A stretch of DNA of 64,000 nucleotides, from positions 3,286,001 to 3,350,000 of the forward strand of contig NZ_CP159835.1 of NCBI RefSeq assembly GCF_047731265.1, read 5' to 3'. Below the pieces are notes generated by a model. It saw only the letters and a program-made list of their open reading frames with translations, was not told the origin of the DNA and ran no database searches. Position 1 is the first letter of the stretch. Every line of letters begins with the position of its first letter. Of the stretch, positions 17,361 to 26,623 are shown one piece after another. Position numbers and translations under genes: made by a program. The DNA comes from Patiriisocius sp047731265 (GTDB taxonomy: Bacteria; Bacteroidota; Bacteroidia; Flavobacteriales; Flavobacteriaceae).

Positions 17361-17648
17361 ATGAAAAAAATAGCAATCGTAGTAACTGCGTTATTAATTG
17401 GAACAGCAACACTTACTGCTCAGGAAAAAAAAATGGTAAAGAAAGCGACTACTGAAACAAAGGTTGACGCTGTAGATACCAAAAAACAGAAGTTAGAAAA
17501 GAACGTTAAAGTTGGTGTCGACGAGAGTAAAAAAGTTGGTGCTAAATTGAAATCTGATGTAGCTAAAAAAGAAAAACAAGTTAAAAAACTTGAAAAAAAA
17601 GTAACCAAGGGCGAAAAAAAGGTGATGAAAAAAGTCGATAATCAATAA
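17361..17648 (+). CDS. secreted lysine-rich low-complexity protein
   Basis: 95 residues. A signal peptide (MKKIAIVVTALLIGTATLTA, cleavage probably before QEKK) is followed by a mature part of about 74 residues, of which roughly four in ten are Lys, with no Cys and almost no hydrophobic core (VKKLEKKVTKGEKKVMKK). Heptad-like spacing suggests a helical, strongly basic periplasmic or surface protein. It could bind nucleic acid, LPS or acidic polysaccharide, but that is inference from charge only. A strong promoter and a strong terminator flank it, so it is likely well expressed as a single gene. Confidence 0.8.
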   Translation: MKKIAIVVTALLIGTATLTAQEKKMVKKATTETKVDAVDTKKQKLEKNVKVGVDESKKVGAKLKSDVAKKEKQVKKLEKKVTKGEKKVMKKVDNQ

Positions 17649-17663
17649 GATTTTTTACATAAT

Positions 17664-17693
17664 AAAAAAGCCCTAATTCCTTAGGGCTTTTTT
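17664..17693. terminator. bidirectional terminator
   Basis: AAAAAAGCCCTAA, a short loop, and TTAGGGCTTTTTT form a perfect stem with A- and T-runs. It serves the Lys-rich gene on the plus strand and the hydrolase gene on the minus strand, whose stop codon touches the T-run. Confidence 0.88.
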
Positions 17694-18459
17694 ATTTGAA
17701 TATTTTAGCAATTGAAGTTTGGTATTGTTCAAAACTGCGAAGGTCATTATGCTTACCATTGGGAATGATTATAAAGTCAACTTGGCTAGGTGAGACTTGC
17801 GCACTTAATAATTTTCCTGATTCATAGGGTACAATACGATCGTTCGTACCGTGAATTATGTGCACTGGGCACTTTACATATTTAAGCCATTTATAGGTTG
17901 GGATTGGATATCTTAAAAATAATGACAGTGGTATAAATGGTATATATCTTCCCGTAACCTTCGAAAAGCTATAATAAGGCGCATCTAGAACAAGCATTTT
18001 TGGCCTATTAAGGTAAGCTAATTTTGTAGCAAACCCCGAACCTAAAGAACGCCCGTATAAAATAATGTATTCTTCTGAAACTTGTTCCCTTATTTTATCA
18101 TAGACATATTGTAGATCTCTCTTTAAAGCTTTTTGCGAGCGTTTACCAGTGCTTTTACCAAATCTTCGATAATCTACCATAATGACATCATATCCACTAC
18201 ACATAAAATCCAAGGCAAATTTTCCCCAGCCTTTTATGCTTTTACTATTGCCCTTAAGATATAAAACAACGCCTTTGGGTTTTATGGTCTTAAAATGAAG
18301 GCCATTAATAATAGCTCCGCCACGGGTTTCTAAATTGTATTCGTCCGCGGTTTGGTTTTCATATTCAAATAAAAAATCTTTAGGAAGTTTTCCTGGCTTG
18401 AACAAAAATTGCTCTTGAAATATGTATAATAAAATACTAATAACGCTATAGATCGCCAA
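17692..18459 (-). CDS. alpha/beta hydrolase, membrane-anchored
   Basis: 255 residues. An N-terminal hydrophobic segment (YSVISILLYIF) may anchor it in the membrane. The alpha/beta hydrolase core contains the nucleophile elbow GRSLGSG, an acidic residue in HGTNDRIVPY, and the catalytic His in PNGKHNDL, so the Ser-Asp-His triad is complete. The layout (FLFKPGKL, then GVVLYLKGNSKS, then DYRRFGKSTG) fits the BEM46/YqkD-like group, whose substrates are mostly unknown. The gene stands alone on the minus strand, ending in the shared terminator. The start might lie slightly upstream of the annotated ATG, but no better start is visible. Confidence 0.85.
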   Translation of the reverse strand: MAIYSVISILLYIFQEQFLFKPGKLPKDFLFEYENQTADEYNLETRGGAIINGLHFKTIKPKGVVLYLKGNSKSIKGWGKFALDFMCSGYDVIMVDYRRFGKSTGKRSQKALKRDLQYVYDKIREQVSEEYIILYGRSLGSGFATKLAYLNRPKMLVLDAPYYSFSKVTGRYIPFIPLSLFLRYPIPTYKWLKYVKCPVHIIHGTNDRIVPYESGKLLSAQVSPSQVDFIIIPNGKHNDLRSFEQYQTSIAKIFK

Positions 18460-18547
18460 AATCTAAATTAGTATGAACAAGCATTGTGGCATTCGTTATC
18501 TTATTTTAATCATAAAATTACACTAAATTATAAAACCCATAACAAAA

Positions 18548-18573
18548 AAGAGCTCTGATTTCTCAGAGCTCTT
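18548..18573 (-). terminator. terminator after rpsA
   Basis: AAGAGCTCTGA and TCAGAGCTCTT form a perfect 11-base stem with a 4-base loop, 26 bases beyond the rpsA stop codon. Confidence 0.8.
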
Positions 18574-18598
18574 AATATATTTAAAATGGATTCGGATT

Positions 18599-20512
18599 TT
18601 ACTTACCGTCCATTTTGTCTTTCAATGCTTGTAACGCAGAGTTAGCATCTCCTAAAGTAGGCTTAGACTCATCTGCTTGCTTCGCTGCTTTCTTAGCTTG
18701 CTGCTTCACAATCTTAGCTTCCTCTTCTTTATGGATGGCCATATGACTCGCTACCACTTTCTTGAATTCTTTATTGAACTCAATAATTTGGAATTGCGCT
18801 TCTTCACCTTTACCTACGTCGCTACCATCTTCTTTCTCTAAATGACGTTTAGGCACAAATGCAGAAATATCATCGTTAAAGTTAATTACAGCTCCTTTAT
18901 CAACTACTTCGTCAATCTTAGCGGTATGAACAGATCCAACTGCAAACTCAGCCTCGTATTTATCCCAAGGGTTCTCTGTGGTTTGTTTGTGACCTAAACT
19001 TAACTTACGACCTTCAACATCTAATTCTAATACAACCACCTCTAAGTTGTCACTAATATTTGTGAACTCACTTGGATGTTTGATTTTCTTAGTCCAAGAA
19101 AGATCGCTAATGTATATAAGACCATCAATACCCTCTTCCAATTCAACAAATACACCAAAGTTTGTAAAGTTTCTTACAATACCTGAGTGTTTAGATCCAA
19201 CTGGATATTTAGTCGTAATGTCCGTCCAAGGGTCTGGAGCTAATTGCTTAATACCTAAACTCATTTTGCGCTCTTCGCGGTCCATAGTTAAGATTTGTGC
19301 TTCTACCTCATCACCAACGTTAACAAAATCTTGTGCACTACGTAAATGCGTAGACCAAGACATTTCACTCACGTGGATAAGCCCTTCAACACCTTCTGCA
19401 ACTTCGATAAATGCACCGTAATCTGCGATTACAACTACTTTACCTTTTACTTTATCACCAATTTTGTGGTCTTCACCAAGTGCATCCCAAGGGTGTGCGC
19501 TCAATTGTTTAAGACCTAATTGGATACGTGTTTTATCCTCATCAAAATCAAGGATTACAACGTTTAATTTCTGATCTAATTCTACAATCTCGTTAGGGTG
19601 GTTGATACGTGACCAAGAAAGGTCTGTAATATGCACCAATCCATCAACACCACCAAGATCTACAAAGACACCGTACGAAGTAATGTTCTTAACAATACCT
19701 TCTAATACCTGTCCTTTTTCTAATTGACCAATGATTTCTTTTTTCTGTTCTTCAATATCAGCTTCGATAAGTGCTTTATGAGAAACAACAACGTTTTTAA
19801 ATTCGTGATTAATTTTCACCACTTTAAATTCCATTGTTTTTCCAACGTACACATCGTAGTCACGGATTGGTTTCACGTCAATTTGTGAACCTGGCAAGAA
19901 TGCCTCAATTCCAAATACGTCTACAATCATACCACCTTTAGTACGACACTTAACAAATCCATTTACAATAGTAGCTTCGTCGTGTGCTTTGTTTACACGA
20001 TCCCAAGCCATAATCGTACGGGCCTTACGGTGACTCAAAATAAGTTGTCCTGTAGCGTCCTCACGAACATCTATCAAAACTTCTACTTTGTCACCAACCT
20101 TAAGATCTGGATTGTAACGGAATTCGTTTAAAGAAACAACTCCTTCACTCTTTGCGTTGATATCAATAATAGCATCACGCTCACTTAAGTGAACAACTTC
20201 ACCTTCCACTACCTCGTTATCAAGAGTGTCAACAAAGTTTTCTTTAACTAACTTTTCAAATTCTTCTAACTTGCCATCATCTACAGGATCAATTCCTTCT
20301 TCGTAGTTGTGCCAGTTAAAGTCTTCTAAAAACTTCTCTGGGTTTTGCTCTTTTAGAGAAACTTCTCTTTCAGGTTTTGCAGGAGCTTCAACTGTTTCTG
20401 TTGCTGTCTCTTGAACTTCAGCATCATTTGATACTTCTACTGCAGGAGTTCTTTTCCTTGTTTTTTTAGCAGTTTTTTCAACTACTACTTCTTCTTTTGC
20501 TTTATCAGCCAT
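18599..20512 (-). CDS. rpsA: 30S ribosomal protein S1
   Basis: 637 residues. The protein contains a series of S1 (OB-fold) repeats, seen as recurring VxxGxVxxIxxYGAFVxL-type segments such as ITSYGVFVDLGGVDGLVHIT and IADYGAFIEVAEGVEGLIHV, at least six in all. S1 binds single-stranded mRNA at the 30S subunit and unfolds it during initiation. The N-terminal 60 residues are a basic then acidic extension (KKTRKRTP, EVQETATETVEAPAKPE), and the C-terminal tail is rich in Ala and Lys (IVKQQAKKAAKQADE). Bacteroidota mRNAs seldom use Shine-Dalgarno pairing, and S1 is thought to matter more there. It lies beyond cmk in the same direction. Confidence 0.95.
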   Translation of the reverse strand: MADKAKEEVVVEKTAKKTRKRTPAVEVSNDAEVQETATETVEAPAKPEREVSLKEQNPEKFLEDFNWHNYEEGIDPVDDGKLEEFEKLVKENFVDTLDNEVVEGEVVHLSERDAIIDINAKSEGVVSLNEFRYNPDLKVGDKVEVLIDVREDATGQLILSHRKARTIMAWDRVNKAHDEATIVNGFVKCRTKGGMIVDVFGIEAFLPGSQIDVKPIRDYDVYVGKTMEFKVVKINHEFKNVVVSHKALIEADIEEQKKEIIGQLEKGQVLEGIVKNITSYGVFVDLGGVDGLVHITDLSWSRINHPNEIVELDQKLNVVILDFDEDKTRIQLGLKQLSAHPWDALGEDHKIGDKVKGKVVVIADYGAFIEVAEGVEGLIHVSEMSWSTHLRSAQDFVNVGDEVEAQILTMDREERKMSLGIKQLAPDPWTDITTKYPVGSKHSGIVRNFTNFGVFVELEEGIDGLIYISDLSWTKKIKHPSEFTNISDNLEVVVLELDVEGRKLSLGHKQTTENPWDKYEAEFAVGSVHTAKIDEVVDKGAVINFNDDISAFVPKRHLEKEDGSDVGKGEEAQFQIIEFNKEFKKVVASHMAIHKEEEAKIVKQQAKKAAKQADESKPTLGDANSALQALKDKMDGK

Positions 20513-20768
20513 TTGTTTAGTTCTCGCTAAGAACCTATGGGTTTCCGCAGCTGCGAAAAAATCATAGTCCAGTCGAGTTTTGTATTCTGTAAGATTGTAA
20601 TAGTTAACCGATTGACCTACAGAAGGATTATGTTTAAATTTTATAACACCCTTTCAATCTATTACTACGTCGTTAAAAGGGATGCGAAATTAACCCTTTT
20701 CTTTTGAATTTCAAAAGGGTATGGCTACTTTTATAGTTGAAAATTAAATAGCTCATAAAATAAAAAAC

Positions 20769-21215
20769 ATGCCTGTGCAATTACCAATATCTTTTTTGTT
20801 TTGTTTATTGAGTTTAAGTAGCTGTAATTCTTCTAAAAACAGCAATCAAAATAACAGTAGCCCCAACAATAATCTTCACGATATGTGGGCAGTTAGAGAG
20901 TTATACGGTACTCCAATAAAAATTCTTGAAACCAAAACTCCCAAACAAATCACACTAGAAATCTTTGTAAATGAATTGAAAATCTTAGGCAATGATGGTT
21001 GTAATAATTTCTTCGGAACGATAGATGAACTGAATGCTGAAAAAATCTCTTTTAGAGACATAGGTAGTACTAAAAAACTTTGCCCAAATAGGGGGACACC
21101 CAATAGTTTTAATAAAGCAATGAAGGAAATAACGGTCTATGAATTAAAAAATACGAACCTCTACTTTAGAAATAGTGCTGGTGTTGTGATTATGCAATTA
21201 TTCAAAGTAGATTAA
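20769..21215 (+). CDS. META/HslJ-type lipoprotein
   Basis: 148 residues. A lipoprotein signal ends at lipobox Cys19 (LLSLSSCNS), followed by a Ser/Asn-rich linker of about 20 residues. The rest is a META domain (DUF306): HDMWAVRELYGTPI, IFVNELKILGNDGCNNFFG and FRDIGSTKKLCPN, with the two Cys that usually pair. Proteins of this type sit in the periplasm or on the outer membrane and are linked to stress or antibiotic tolerance in other bacteria; the molecular function is unclear. Its stop codon and that of the convergent cmk gene share the four bases TTAA. Confidence 0.85.
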   Translation: MPVQLPISFLFCLLSLSSCNSSKNSNQNNSSPNNNLHDMWAVRELYGTPIKILETKTPKQITLEIFVNELKILGNDGCNNFFGTIDELNAEKISFRDIGSTKKLCPNRGTPNSFNKAMKEITVYELKNTNLYFRNSAGVVIMQLFKVD

Positions 21216-21907
21216 ATTCTCCCTGCAATTCTATCTTTTGCTAATTGTAGAATAATATGAAATTGGTCCTCGAGATTCATTTCGCTATTGTCAATTTCAA
21301 TAGCATCTATTGCCTTTACCAATGGTGAATCTTCTCGTGTAGAATCTATACGATCTCTTTCTTGAACGTTGCCTAAAACCGCTTCAAAAGTAATGTCATC
21401 GCCTTTGTCCAATAATTCTTGGTACCTCCTCATTGCGCGTGTTTTAGCAGATGCGTCTAAGAATATTTTTAATTCGGCCTCTGGGAATACAACAGTACCA
21501 ATATCACGACCATCCATAACTACTCCTTTGCCCTGGCCCATTTGCTGTTGTTGGTGGACTAATTTCTTTCTAACTTCAGAAACTGTTGCGATAGGACTCA
21601 CAAATCCAGAAACCTCCAGCGTCCTTATGTACTTTTCAATATTTTCTCCATTAATATATACTTCGGCTTTTGTAGTCTCTTTATTTTTTTTGAAGCTTAT
21701 TGAAATTTTATCTAAATGCTGAATGAGAGCCTGGGTATCAAAGTTAGTTTCTGTAATAAATCCCTTTCGCATTGCAAATAATGTGATGGCACGATACATG
21801 GCACCGGTGTCTACATAGATATAATCCAAACAATCTGCCAGTTGCTTGGCTATGGTACTCTTACCTGTTGAGGAAAATCCGTCTATTGCAATGGTAATTT
21901 TACCCAT
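21212..21907 (-). CDS. cmk: cytidylate kinase
   Basis: 231 residues. It phosphorylates CMP and dCMP to the diphosphates. The P-loop is GFSSTGKSTIAK (about 10-21). DTGAMYRAITLF, the NMP-binding block, the nucleotide-binding VVMDGRDIGTVVFPEAELKI and a C-terminal arginine helix (RTREDSP-like: STREDSPLVKA) complete the family signature. The ATG overlaps the stop of porQ by one base (TAATG on the minus strand), so the two are translationally coupled. The cmk-porQ-lon arrangement next to rpsA is, as I recall, conserved in flavobacteria. Confidence 0.95.
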   Translation of the reverse strand: MGKITIAIDGFSSTGKSTIAKQLADCLDYIYVDTGAMYRAITLFAMRKGFITETNFDTQALIQHLDKISISFKKNKETTKAEVYINGENIEKYIRTLEVSGFVSPIATVSEVRKKLVHQQQQMGQGKGVVMDGRDIGTVVFPEAELKIFLDASAKTRAMRRYQELLDKGDDITFEAVLGNVQERDRIDSTREDSPLVKAIDAIEIDNSEMNLEDQFHIILQLAKDRIAGRI

Positions 21908-22926
21908 TATTGTAAATCTATATTTATACCAAAGAAGCTTGAGGCTGCGGCTGAGTTATACTTGGAATAGGCATAGCTCAATCGAAGTTTATTTAGTTTA
22001 ATTCCAAAGCCCGCACTAATTCCCGCAAAGGCACGACGTTCTACAATTCTTAATTCTTCCCCTCTTCTAAAGTTGTACCCTAATCTAATATTAAATGCGC
22101 TTTCTGGAAATAACTCTACCCCAATAATAATATGACGCAGCGCATGGTCAAAAAAGTTAATATTCTCTTTAGTAACGGTACCTTCTAAATCGGTCGTTTC
22201 TCTGTCTGGGTTAGAGAATGCCACATTCCATCGTTGCATGTTTTCCAAAGTAAAATGCCAACGCAACGGGATATTATTTAATATTTGTGATGCACCAAAG
22301 ATCAACTCAAACGGGAGTTGTTCTAATTCTATATCATACGGGGTTATTTGGGTTCCTAAGTTTCTCGCTACCCCTGTTACTTGTAGGTCCCATTCTTCGT
22401 AATGATACATTAATCCAATATCTACGGCCACACCAAAAGAGCTGTATTGTTCTAATTTTGAAGAAATAAGCTTCACATTTGCTCCTACATGAAAATCTGT
22501 AAAAGGAATATTTCTTGCATGTCCTACTGAAACGGCTACATCTCCTCCTCCAAATTCTCCTGTTGCATTTCCTTGCTCATCATACCCATCAAAATTCCCA
22601 TAGTTTATATAAGTAATTCCTGCGTGGATTACCTGTGTACGGCGATCCCACAAATATGCATAGGCAACAGTACCATAATTTACATCTCCAATATAATTAT
22701 TGTAATTAATTGAAAGTTGGTTATCCATTTTGGGATTTATGGCTGCAGGATTAAACAATCCTTGAATGGGATCATAGTCATAATTGGTAACTGTTTTACC
22801 ACCCAGAGCTGCCTGACGGGGATTGTTGACCAAGTTAAGAAATTGATATGTTGATCTTCCACCAATTTGCGCATAAGCAGAAACAGTAAATAATGAAGCT
22901 AATAAAAATAAAACCTTTTGGTTCAT
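21907..22926 (-). CDS. porQ: type IX secretion system protein PorQ
   Basis: 339 residues with a signal peptide (MNQKVLFLLASLFTVSAYA, then QIGG). The mature protein is beta-rich and begins GGRSTYQFLNLVNNPRQAALGG, the recognisable start of PorQ; further on it shows NPAAINPKMDNQLSINYNNY and a C-terminal beta strand ending in NIDLQ, typical of an outer membrane barrel of the FadL-like fold. PorQ is part of the attachment complex that retains type IX substrates at the cell surface with PorU, PorV and PorZ. Coupled to cmk. Its presence agrees with the sorting-domain cargo protein at 52-54 kb. Confidence 0.92.
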   Translation of the reverse strand: MNQKVLFLLASLFTVSAYAQIGGRSTYQFLNLVNNPRQAALGGKTVTNYDYDPIQGLFNPAAINPKMDNQLSINYNNYIGDVNYGTVAYAYLWDRRTQVIHAGITYINYGNFDGYDEQGNATGEFGGGDVAVSVGHARNIPFTDFHVGANVKLISSKLEQYSSFGVAVDIGLMYHYEEWDLQVTGVARNLGTQITPYDIELEQLPFELIFGASQILNNIPLRWHFTLENMQRWNVAFSNPDRETTDLEGTVTKENINFFDHALRHIIIGVELFPESAFNIRLGYNFRRGEELRIVERRAFAGISAGFGIKLNKLRLSYAYSKYNSAAASSFFGINIDLQ

Positions 22927-23130
22927 AGGCCCAATGCGCGAGAATGTTTAGTTACTAACGGCTGCAAGTATAATATATTTTTAGCGGCCTTAAATTTATG
23001 CCCCAAAATGACGGAAACTTATTGAGGTTTACAAATTAAATTTTGCGAATTGGTTTGAGAAAGGATATTTGGGCATTTTTCTTATAAACGAACAATAAAA
23101 AATAAGACACTAAATAATTGAATATCAGAT

Positions 23131-23177
23131 TTAAAAAACGAAACCACGCTAAACAAAAAGTATATCGCGGTTTGATT
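23131..23177 (-). terminator. probable terminator after lon
   Basis: On the minus strand AAACCGCG and a loop of about 17 bases are followed by a near-complementary CGTGGTTT and a run of T. The stem has one bulge, so the call is moderate. The remaining gap between porQ and lon holds nothing else that I recognise. Confidence 0.55.
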
Positions 23178-23204
23178 TAATTAATCCTACTCAAGATTTT
23201 GAAA

Positions 23205-25658
23205 CTATTCCAACTTCTTAGCATTCTTTACCTTTTCCTTTGTCAAAGCCAAGTCCAACACATCGCTCATCTCTTTGACGTAGTGAAACGTTAGTCCTTT
23301 TAAATATTCAGGTTTTATTTCATCTATATCTCTTTTGTTTTCTTCACAAAGCAAAATTTCTTTGATACGCGCTCTTTTAGCTGCGAGTATCTTTTCTTTG
23401 ATTCCTCCTACAGGGAGTACTTTACCTCGCAAGGTAATTTCACCTGTCATCGCCAGGTTTTTCTTTACTTTTCGTTGTGTAAACAAAGATACAAGCGAGG
23501 TAAGCATAGTAATTCCAGCACTTGGCCCGTCTTTTGGAGTTGCTCCTTCTGGCACGTGAATATGTACATTGTATTTATCAAAAATATCTGGATTTAAGCC
23601 TAAAAGACCCGCATTAGATTTAATGTACTCCATTGCAATTGTAGCACTCTCTTTCATAACCTTTCCAAGGTTACCCGTCATATTAAGATTCCCCTTTCCT
23701 TTACTCAAGGTAGATTCTATAAACAAAATATCTCCTCCAACACGTGTCCAAGCTAGTCCAGTAACCACACCTGCAACCTCATTGTTTTCATATTTATTGC
23801 GCTCCATTCTTGGTGCACCCAATATTTCAACAATGGCATCACTATCAACTTTAAGCTCGTACGGCTCTTCCATAGCAATTTTCATCGCAGCAAAACGTAC
23901 GGTTTTTGCAATTTGCTTTTCCAAAGCACGAACTCCACTTTCCCGGGTATAGCCTTCTACTATCTTTTCTAATTGCGGTTTTCCAATTTTAAGATGGCTT
24001 TTGTCAAGACCGTGTTCTTTTAGTTGTTTTGGCAATAAGTGTTGTTTTGCAATTTCTACTTTTTCTTCAATGGTATATCCAGTAACATTGATGATTTCCA
24101 TACGATCACGCAATGCAGGCTGTATAGTACTTAACGAATTACACGTTGCCACAAACATTACTTTCGACAAGTCATATCCTAACTCCAAAAAGTTATCGTA
24201 GAACGCGCTATTTTGTTCTGGGTCTAAAACCTCCAACATGGCTGAGGAAGGATCTCCTTGACTCCCTACTGATAGTTTATCAATTTCATCTAACACAAAA
24301 ACTGGATTGCTTGTTCCTGCTTTTTTCAAGCTTTTAATAATACGCCCTGGCATTGCACCAATATATGTTTTGCGATGTCCTCTAATTTCTGCTTCATCTC
24401 TCAATCCACCCAAGGAAATTCTTATATACTCACGTCCCAATGCTTCGGCTATAGATTTTCCTAAAGAAGTTTTACCAACTCCTGGAGGACCAAACAAACA
24501 AAGGATTGGCGATTTCATGTCATTCCGCAATTTTAAAACAGCGAGGTATTCAATAATTCTTTTTTTAACGTCATCTAGACCAAAATGATCTCTGTCAAGA
24601 ATTTTCTTAGCCCGTTTTAAATCAAACTTATCTTTACTGAATTCGTTCCATGGAAGCTCTAATAGTAAATCCAAATAGTTTTTTTGAATGCTAAATTCAG
24701 ATACCTGAGGATTCATTCGCTGTAACTTAGCAAGCTCTTTAGTATAATGTTCAGCTACATCATCATTCCATTTCTTTTTCTTTCCACGAGCACGCATTTC
24801 ATCAATTTCAGCTTCTGAAGAATTTCCACCCAATTCTTCTTGGATGGTTTTCATTTGCTGATGCAAGAAGTATTCCCGTTGTTGCTTGTTGATATCATTA
24901 TGTACTTTAGAATGAATGTCTTTACGGAGCGATAATTTCTGTAACTCTATATTCATAAAGCGTAGTGTTTCTAAAGCACGCTCTTTTAAATCATTTATTT
25001 GAAGTAGCTTCTGTTTTTCAGCAACTTCAATATTTAAATTAGAAGAAACAAAATTGATTAAGAAGGAAGGACTCTCTATATTTTTAATGGCAAAAGAGGC
25101 TTCAGATGGTATGTTTGGACTCTCCTTGATAATAGCAAGCGATTTCTCTTTAATAGAATCTACAATTGCTTTGAACTCTTCATTATCCTTTGCTGGACGT
25201 GCCTCTGCAACAGGTCTAATTGTTGCTGTTAGATAAGGCTCTGTAGTAATAACTTCAGCTACTTGAAAGCGTTTTTTACCCTGAATAATTACTGTTATGT
25301 TCCCATCAGGCATTTTTAAAACCTTTAAGATTTTTGCAACGGTACCCACGGTGTTGATATCCTCAATACCAGGTTCTTCTTCACTTTCTTCTTTTTGAGA
25401 AACAACACCAATAATTTTTCCTTCTTTATTCGTTTCATTAATAAGCTTAATGGACTTGTCGCGACCTGCCGTAATTGGCACTACCACACCTGGAAACAAG
25501 ACCGTATTTCGCAATGGTAGAATGGGTAATATTTCAGGCAGCTCTTCCATATTCATTTCTTCTTCATCTTCAGTAGACATTAGTGGGATGAATTCTGCAT
25601 CATCTTGAAATTCCTGTAATGACAAACTGTCTAATATGGTAAGTTTTGATTTTGACAT
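23205..25658 (-). CDS. lon: ATP-dependent protease Lon
   Basis: 817 residues. The N-terminal substrate-recognition domain (ILPLRNTVLFPGVVVPI) is followed by a coiled-coil linker (SKVHNDINKQQREYFLHQQM), the AAA+ module with Walker A GPPGVGKTSLG and Walker B FVLDEIDKL, and the protease domain with catalytic Ser in PKDGPSAGI and Lys in GGIKEKILAA. It degrades misfolded and specific regulatory proteins in the cytoplasm. Start ATG at 25656-25658. The unusual acidic first 40 residues before the LON domain fit other Bacteroidota Lon. It is the first gene of the lon-porQ-cmk series, but a terminator-like hairpin separates it from porQ. Confidence 0.96.
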   Translation of the reverse strand: MSKSKLTILDSLSLQEFQDDAEFIPLMSTEDEEEMNMEELPEILPILPLRNTVLFPGVVVPITAGRDKSIKLINETNKEGKIIGVVSQKEESEEEPGIEDINTVGTVAKILKVLKMPDGNITVIIQGKKRFQVAEVITTEPYLTATIRPVAEARPAKDNEEFKAIVDSIKEKSLAIIKESPNIPSEASFAIKNIESPSFLINFVSSNLNIEVAEKQKLLQINDLKERALETLRFMNIELQKLSLRKDIHSKVHNDINKQQREYFLHQQMKTIQEELGGNSSEAEIDEMRARGKKKKWNDDVAEHYTKELAKLQRMNPQVSEFSIQKNYLDLLLELPWNEFSKDKFDLKRAKKILDRDHFGLDDVKKRIIEYLAVLKLRNDMKSPILCLFGPPGVGKTSLGKSIAEALGREYIRISLGGLRDEAEIRGHRKTYIGAMPGRIIKSLKKAGTSNPVFVLDEIDKLSVGSQGDPSSAMLEVLDPEQNSAFYDNFLELGYDLSKVMFVATCNSLSTIQPALRDRMEIINVTGYTIEEKVEIAKQHLLPKQLKEHGLDKSHLKIGKPQLEKIVEGYTRESGVRALEKQIAKTVRFAAMKIAMEEPYELKVDSDAIVEILGAPRMERNKYENNEVAGVVTGLAWTRVGGDILFIESTLSKGKGNLNMTGNLGKVMKESATIAMEYIKSNAGLLGLNPDIFDKYNVHIHVPEGATPKDGPSAGITMLTSLVSLFTQRKVKKNLAMTGEITLRGKVLPVGGIKEKILAAKRARIKEILLCEENKRDIDEIKPEYLKGLTFHYVKEMSDVLDLALTKEKVKNAKKLE

Positions 25659-26062
25659 ATATTATGATAAGACAAAGTGTCACTGTTTTCTTACAGTAAC
25701 CACCTCGTATGATTTATTTAAATTACTTTTATTTAAGCACTTATACTAGGCGTAGGTGATTTCGAGACCACTTACCCCTTATATAATTCAACTTATGTGC
25801 CATTTGAGAGTTCTTCTTTTATATATTATAATTTATACAATTTAAAAAACATCCCAACCCCTTAGCTACGACTGGTATTTTCAATCAAATCTTGCTTATT
25901 TTCAAATAACCCTTCAAAGGGAAGGAGCTAAAAACCTCCGCTTGGAGGGCGATTTAGACAAGCCTTTTATATTCATTTAAAAATAAAAAACTACAAAACT
26001 GTAACAAACTAAAAGTCACTGTATCTTTAAAATGAAAACACAATCAAAACCGACCATTACTA
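25659..26062. other. divergent regulatory region between lon and the sigma-factor operon
   Basis: The 404-base gap has no good open frame. Two small perfect hairpins lie close together: CCCTTCAAAGGG at 25910-25921 and CCTCCGCTTGGAGG at 25935-25948. They are not followed by T-runs, so they do not look like terminators. They might be part of a dispersed repeat. The ECF-type promoter candidate is at the right end. Confidence 0.45.
26000..26025 (+). promoter_or_regulatory. candidate ECF sigma promoter of the sigma operon
   Basis: TGTAACA at 26000-26006 and GTATC at 26021-26025, with 15 bases between GTAAC and GTATC, look like the AAC-type -35 and short -10 elements used by ECF sigma factors, not like TTG/TAnnTTTG. 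The start codon follows at 26063. Autoregulation is inference. Confidence 0.4.
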
Positions 26063-26623
26063 GTGTCTTTAATAAAACAGGATATATCGCAGTTACTAAA
26101 TCTTTGTAAGCAAGATAATAATCTGGCTCAATTAGAAGTATATAATAGATATGAGCAGGCTATGTTTAATACTTCAATTCGCATTGTTAAGGATAGTGCA
26201 ATTGCAGAGGATATAATGCAAGAGTCCTTTTTAACTGCTTTTACAAAACTAGATAGCTTTAAGGGCACCTCAACATTTGGAGCCTGGCTCAAGCGCATCG
26301 TTATTAATAATAGTATTTCGCAATACCGACAAATGCAACGGTTTGTTCCTTTAGAAGAAAATACAATTGAGGAAGGTAAAGGAGAAGAAGAAATGAACTT
26401 TGATGGCATATCAATCTTTGAAGAACAGGACTCGAAAGTGAAACATTTACTAACCGCAGTATCTTCTTTAAAAGGAAGCTACAGCCAGATGTTGACCTTG
26501 CATTTCATAGATGGGTATGACTACAATGAGATCTGTACAATTTTGGATATTTCAAACGCTAATTGCCGAACCACAATGTCCAGAGCTAAAGAAAGTTTAA
26601 GAAAAAAAATGAATGTATTATGA
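26063..26623 (+). CDS. ECF RNA polymerase sigma factor
   Basis: 186 residues, starting with GTG at 26063; the first in-frame ATG (26163) would remove most of sigma region 2, so the GTG start is preferred. Region 2 contains AIAEDIMQESFLTAFTKLDSF, and region 4 has LTLHFIDGYDYNEICTILDI and NCRTTMSRAKESLRKK, a typical helix-turn-helix. It should direct RNA polymerase to a small regulon, probably including its own operon. The TGA stop overlaps the ATG of the next gene (ATGA), so the sigma factor and the putative anti-sigma protein are coupled. Confidence 0.93.
   Translation: MSLIKQDISQLLNLCKQDNNLAQLEVYNRYEQAMFNTSIRIVKDSAIAEDIMQESFLTAFTKLDSFKGTSTFGAWLKRIVINNSISQYRQMQRFVPLEENTIEEGKGEEEMNFDGISIFEEQDSKVKHLLTAVSSLKGSYSQMLTLHFIDGYDYNEICTILDISNANCRTTMSRAKESLRKKMNVL

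Noticed and set aside
23205..25658. Several plus-strand open frames of 60-127 codons inside lon
   Set aside because: They mirror the lon coding strand, have no plausible start context and do not resemble known proteins.
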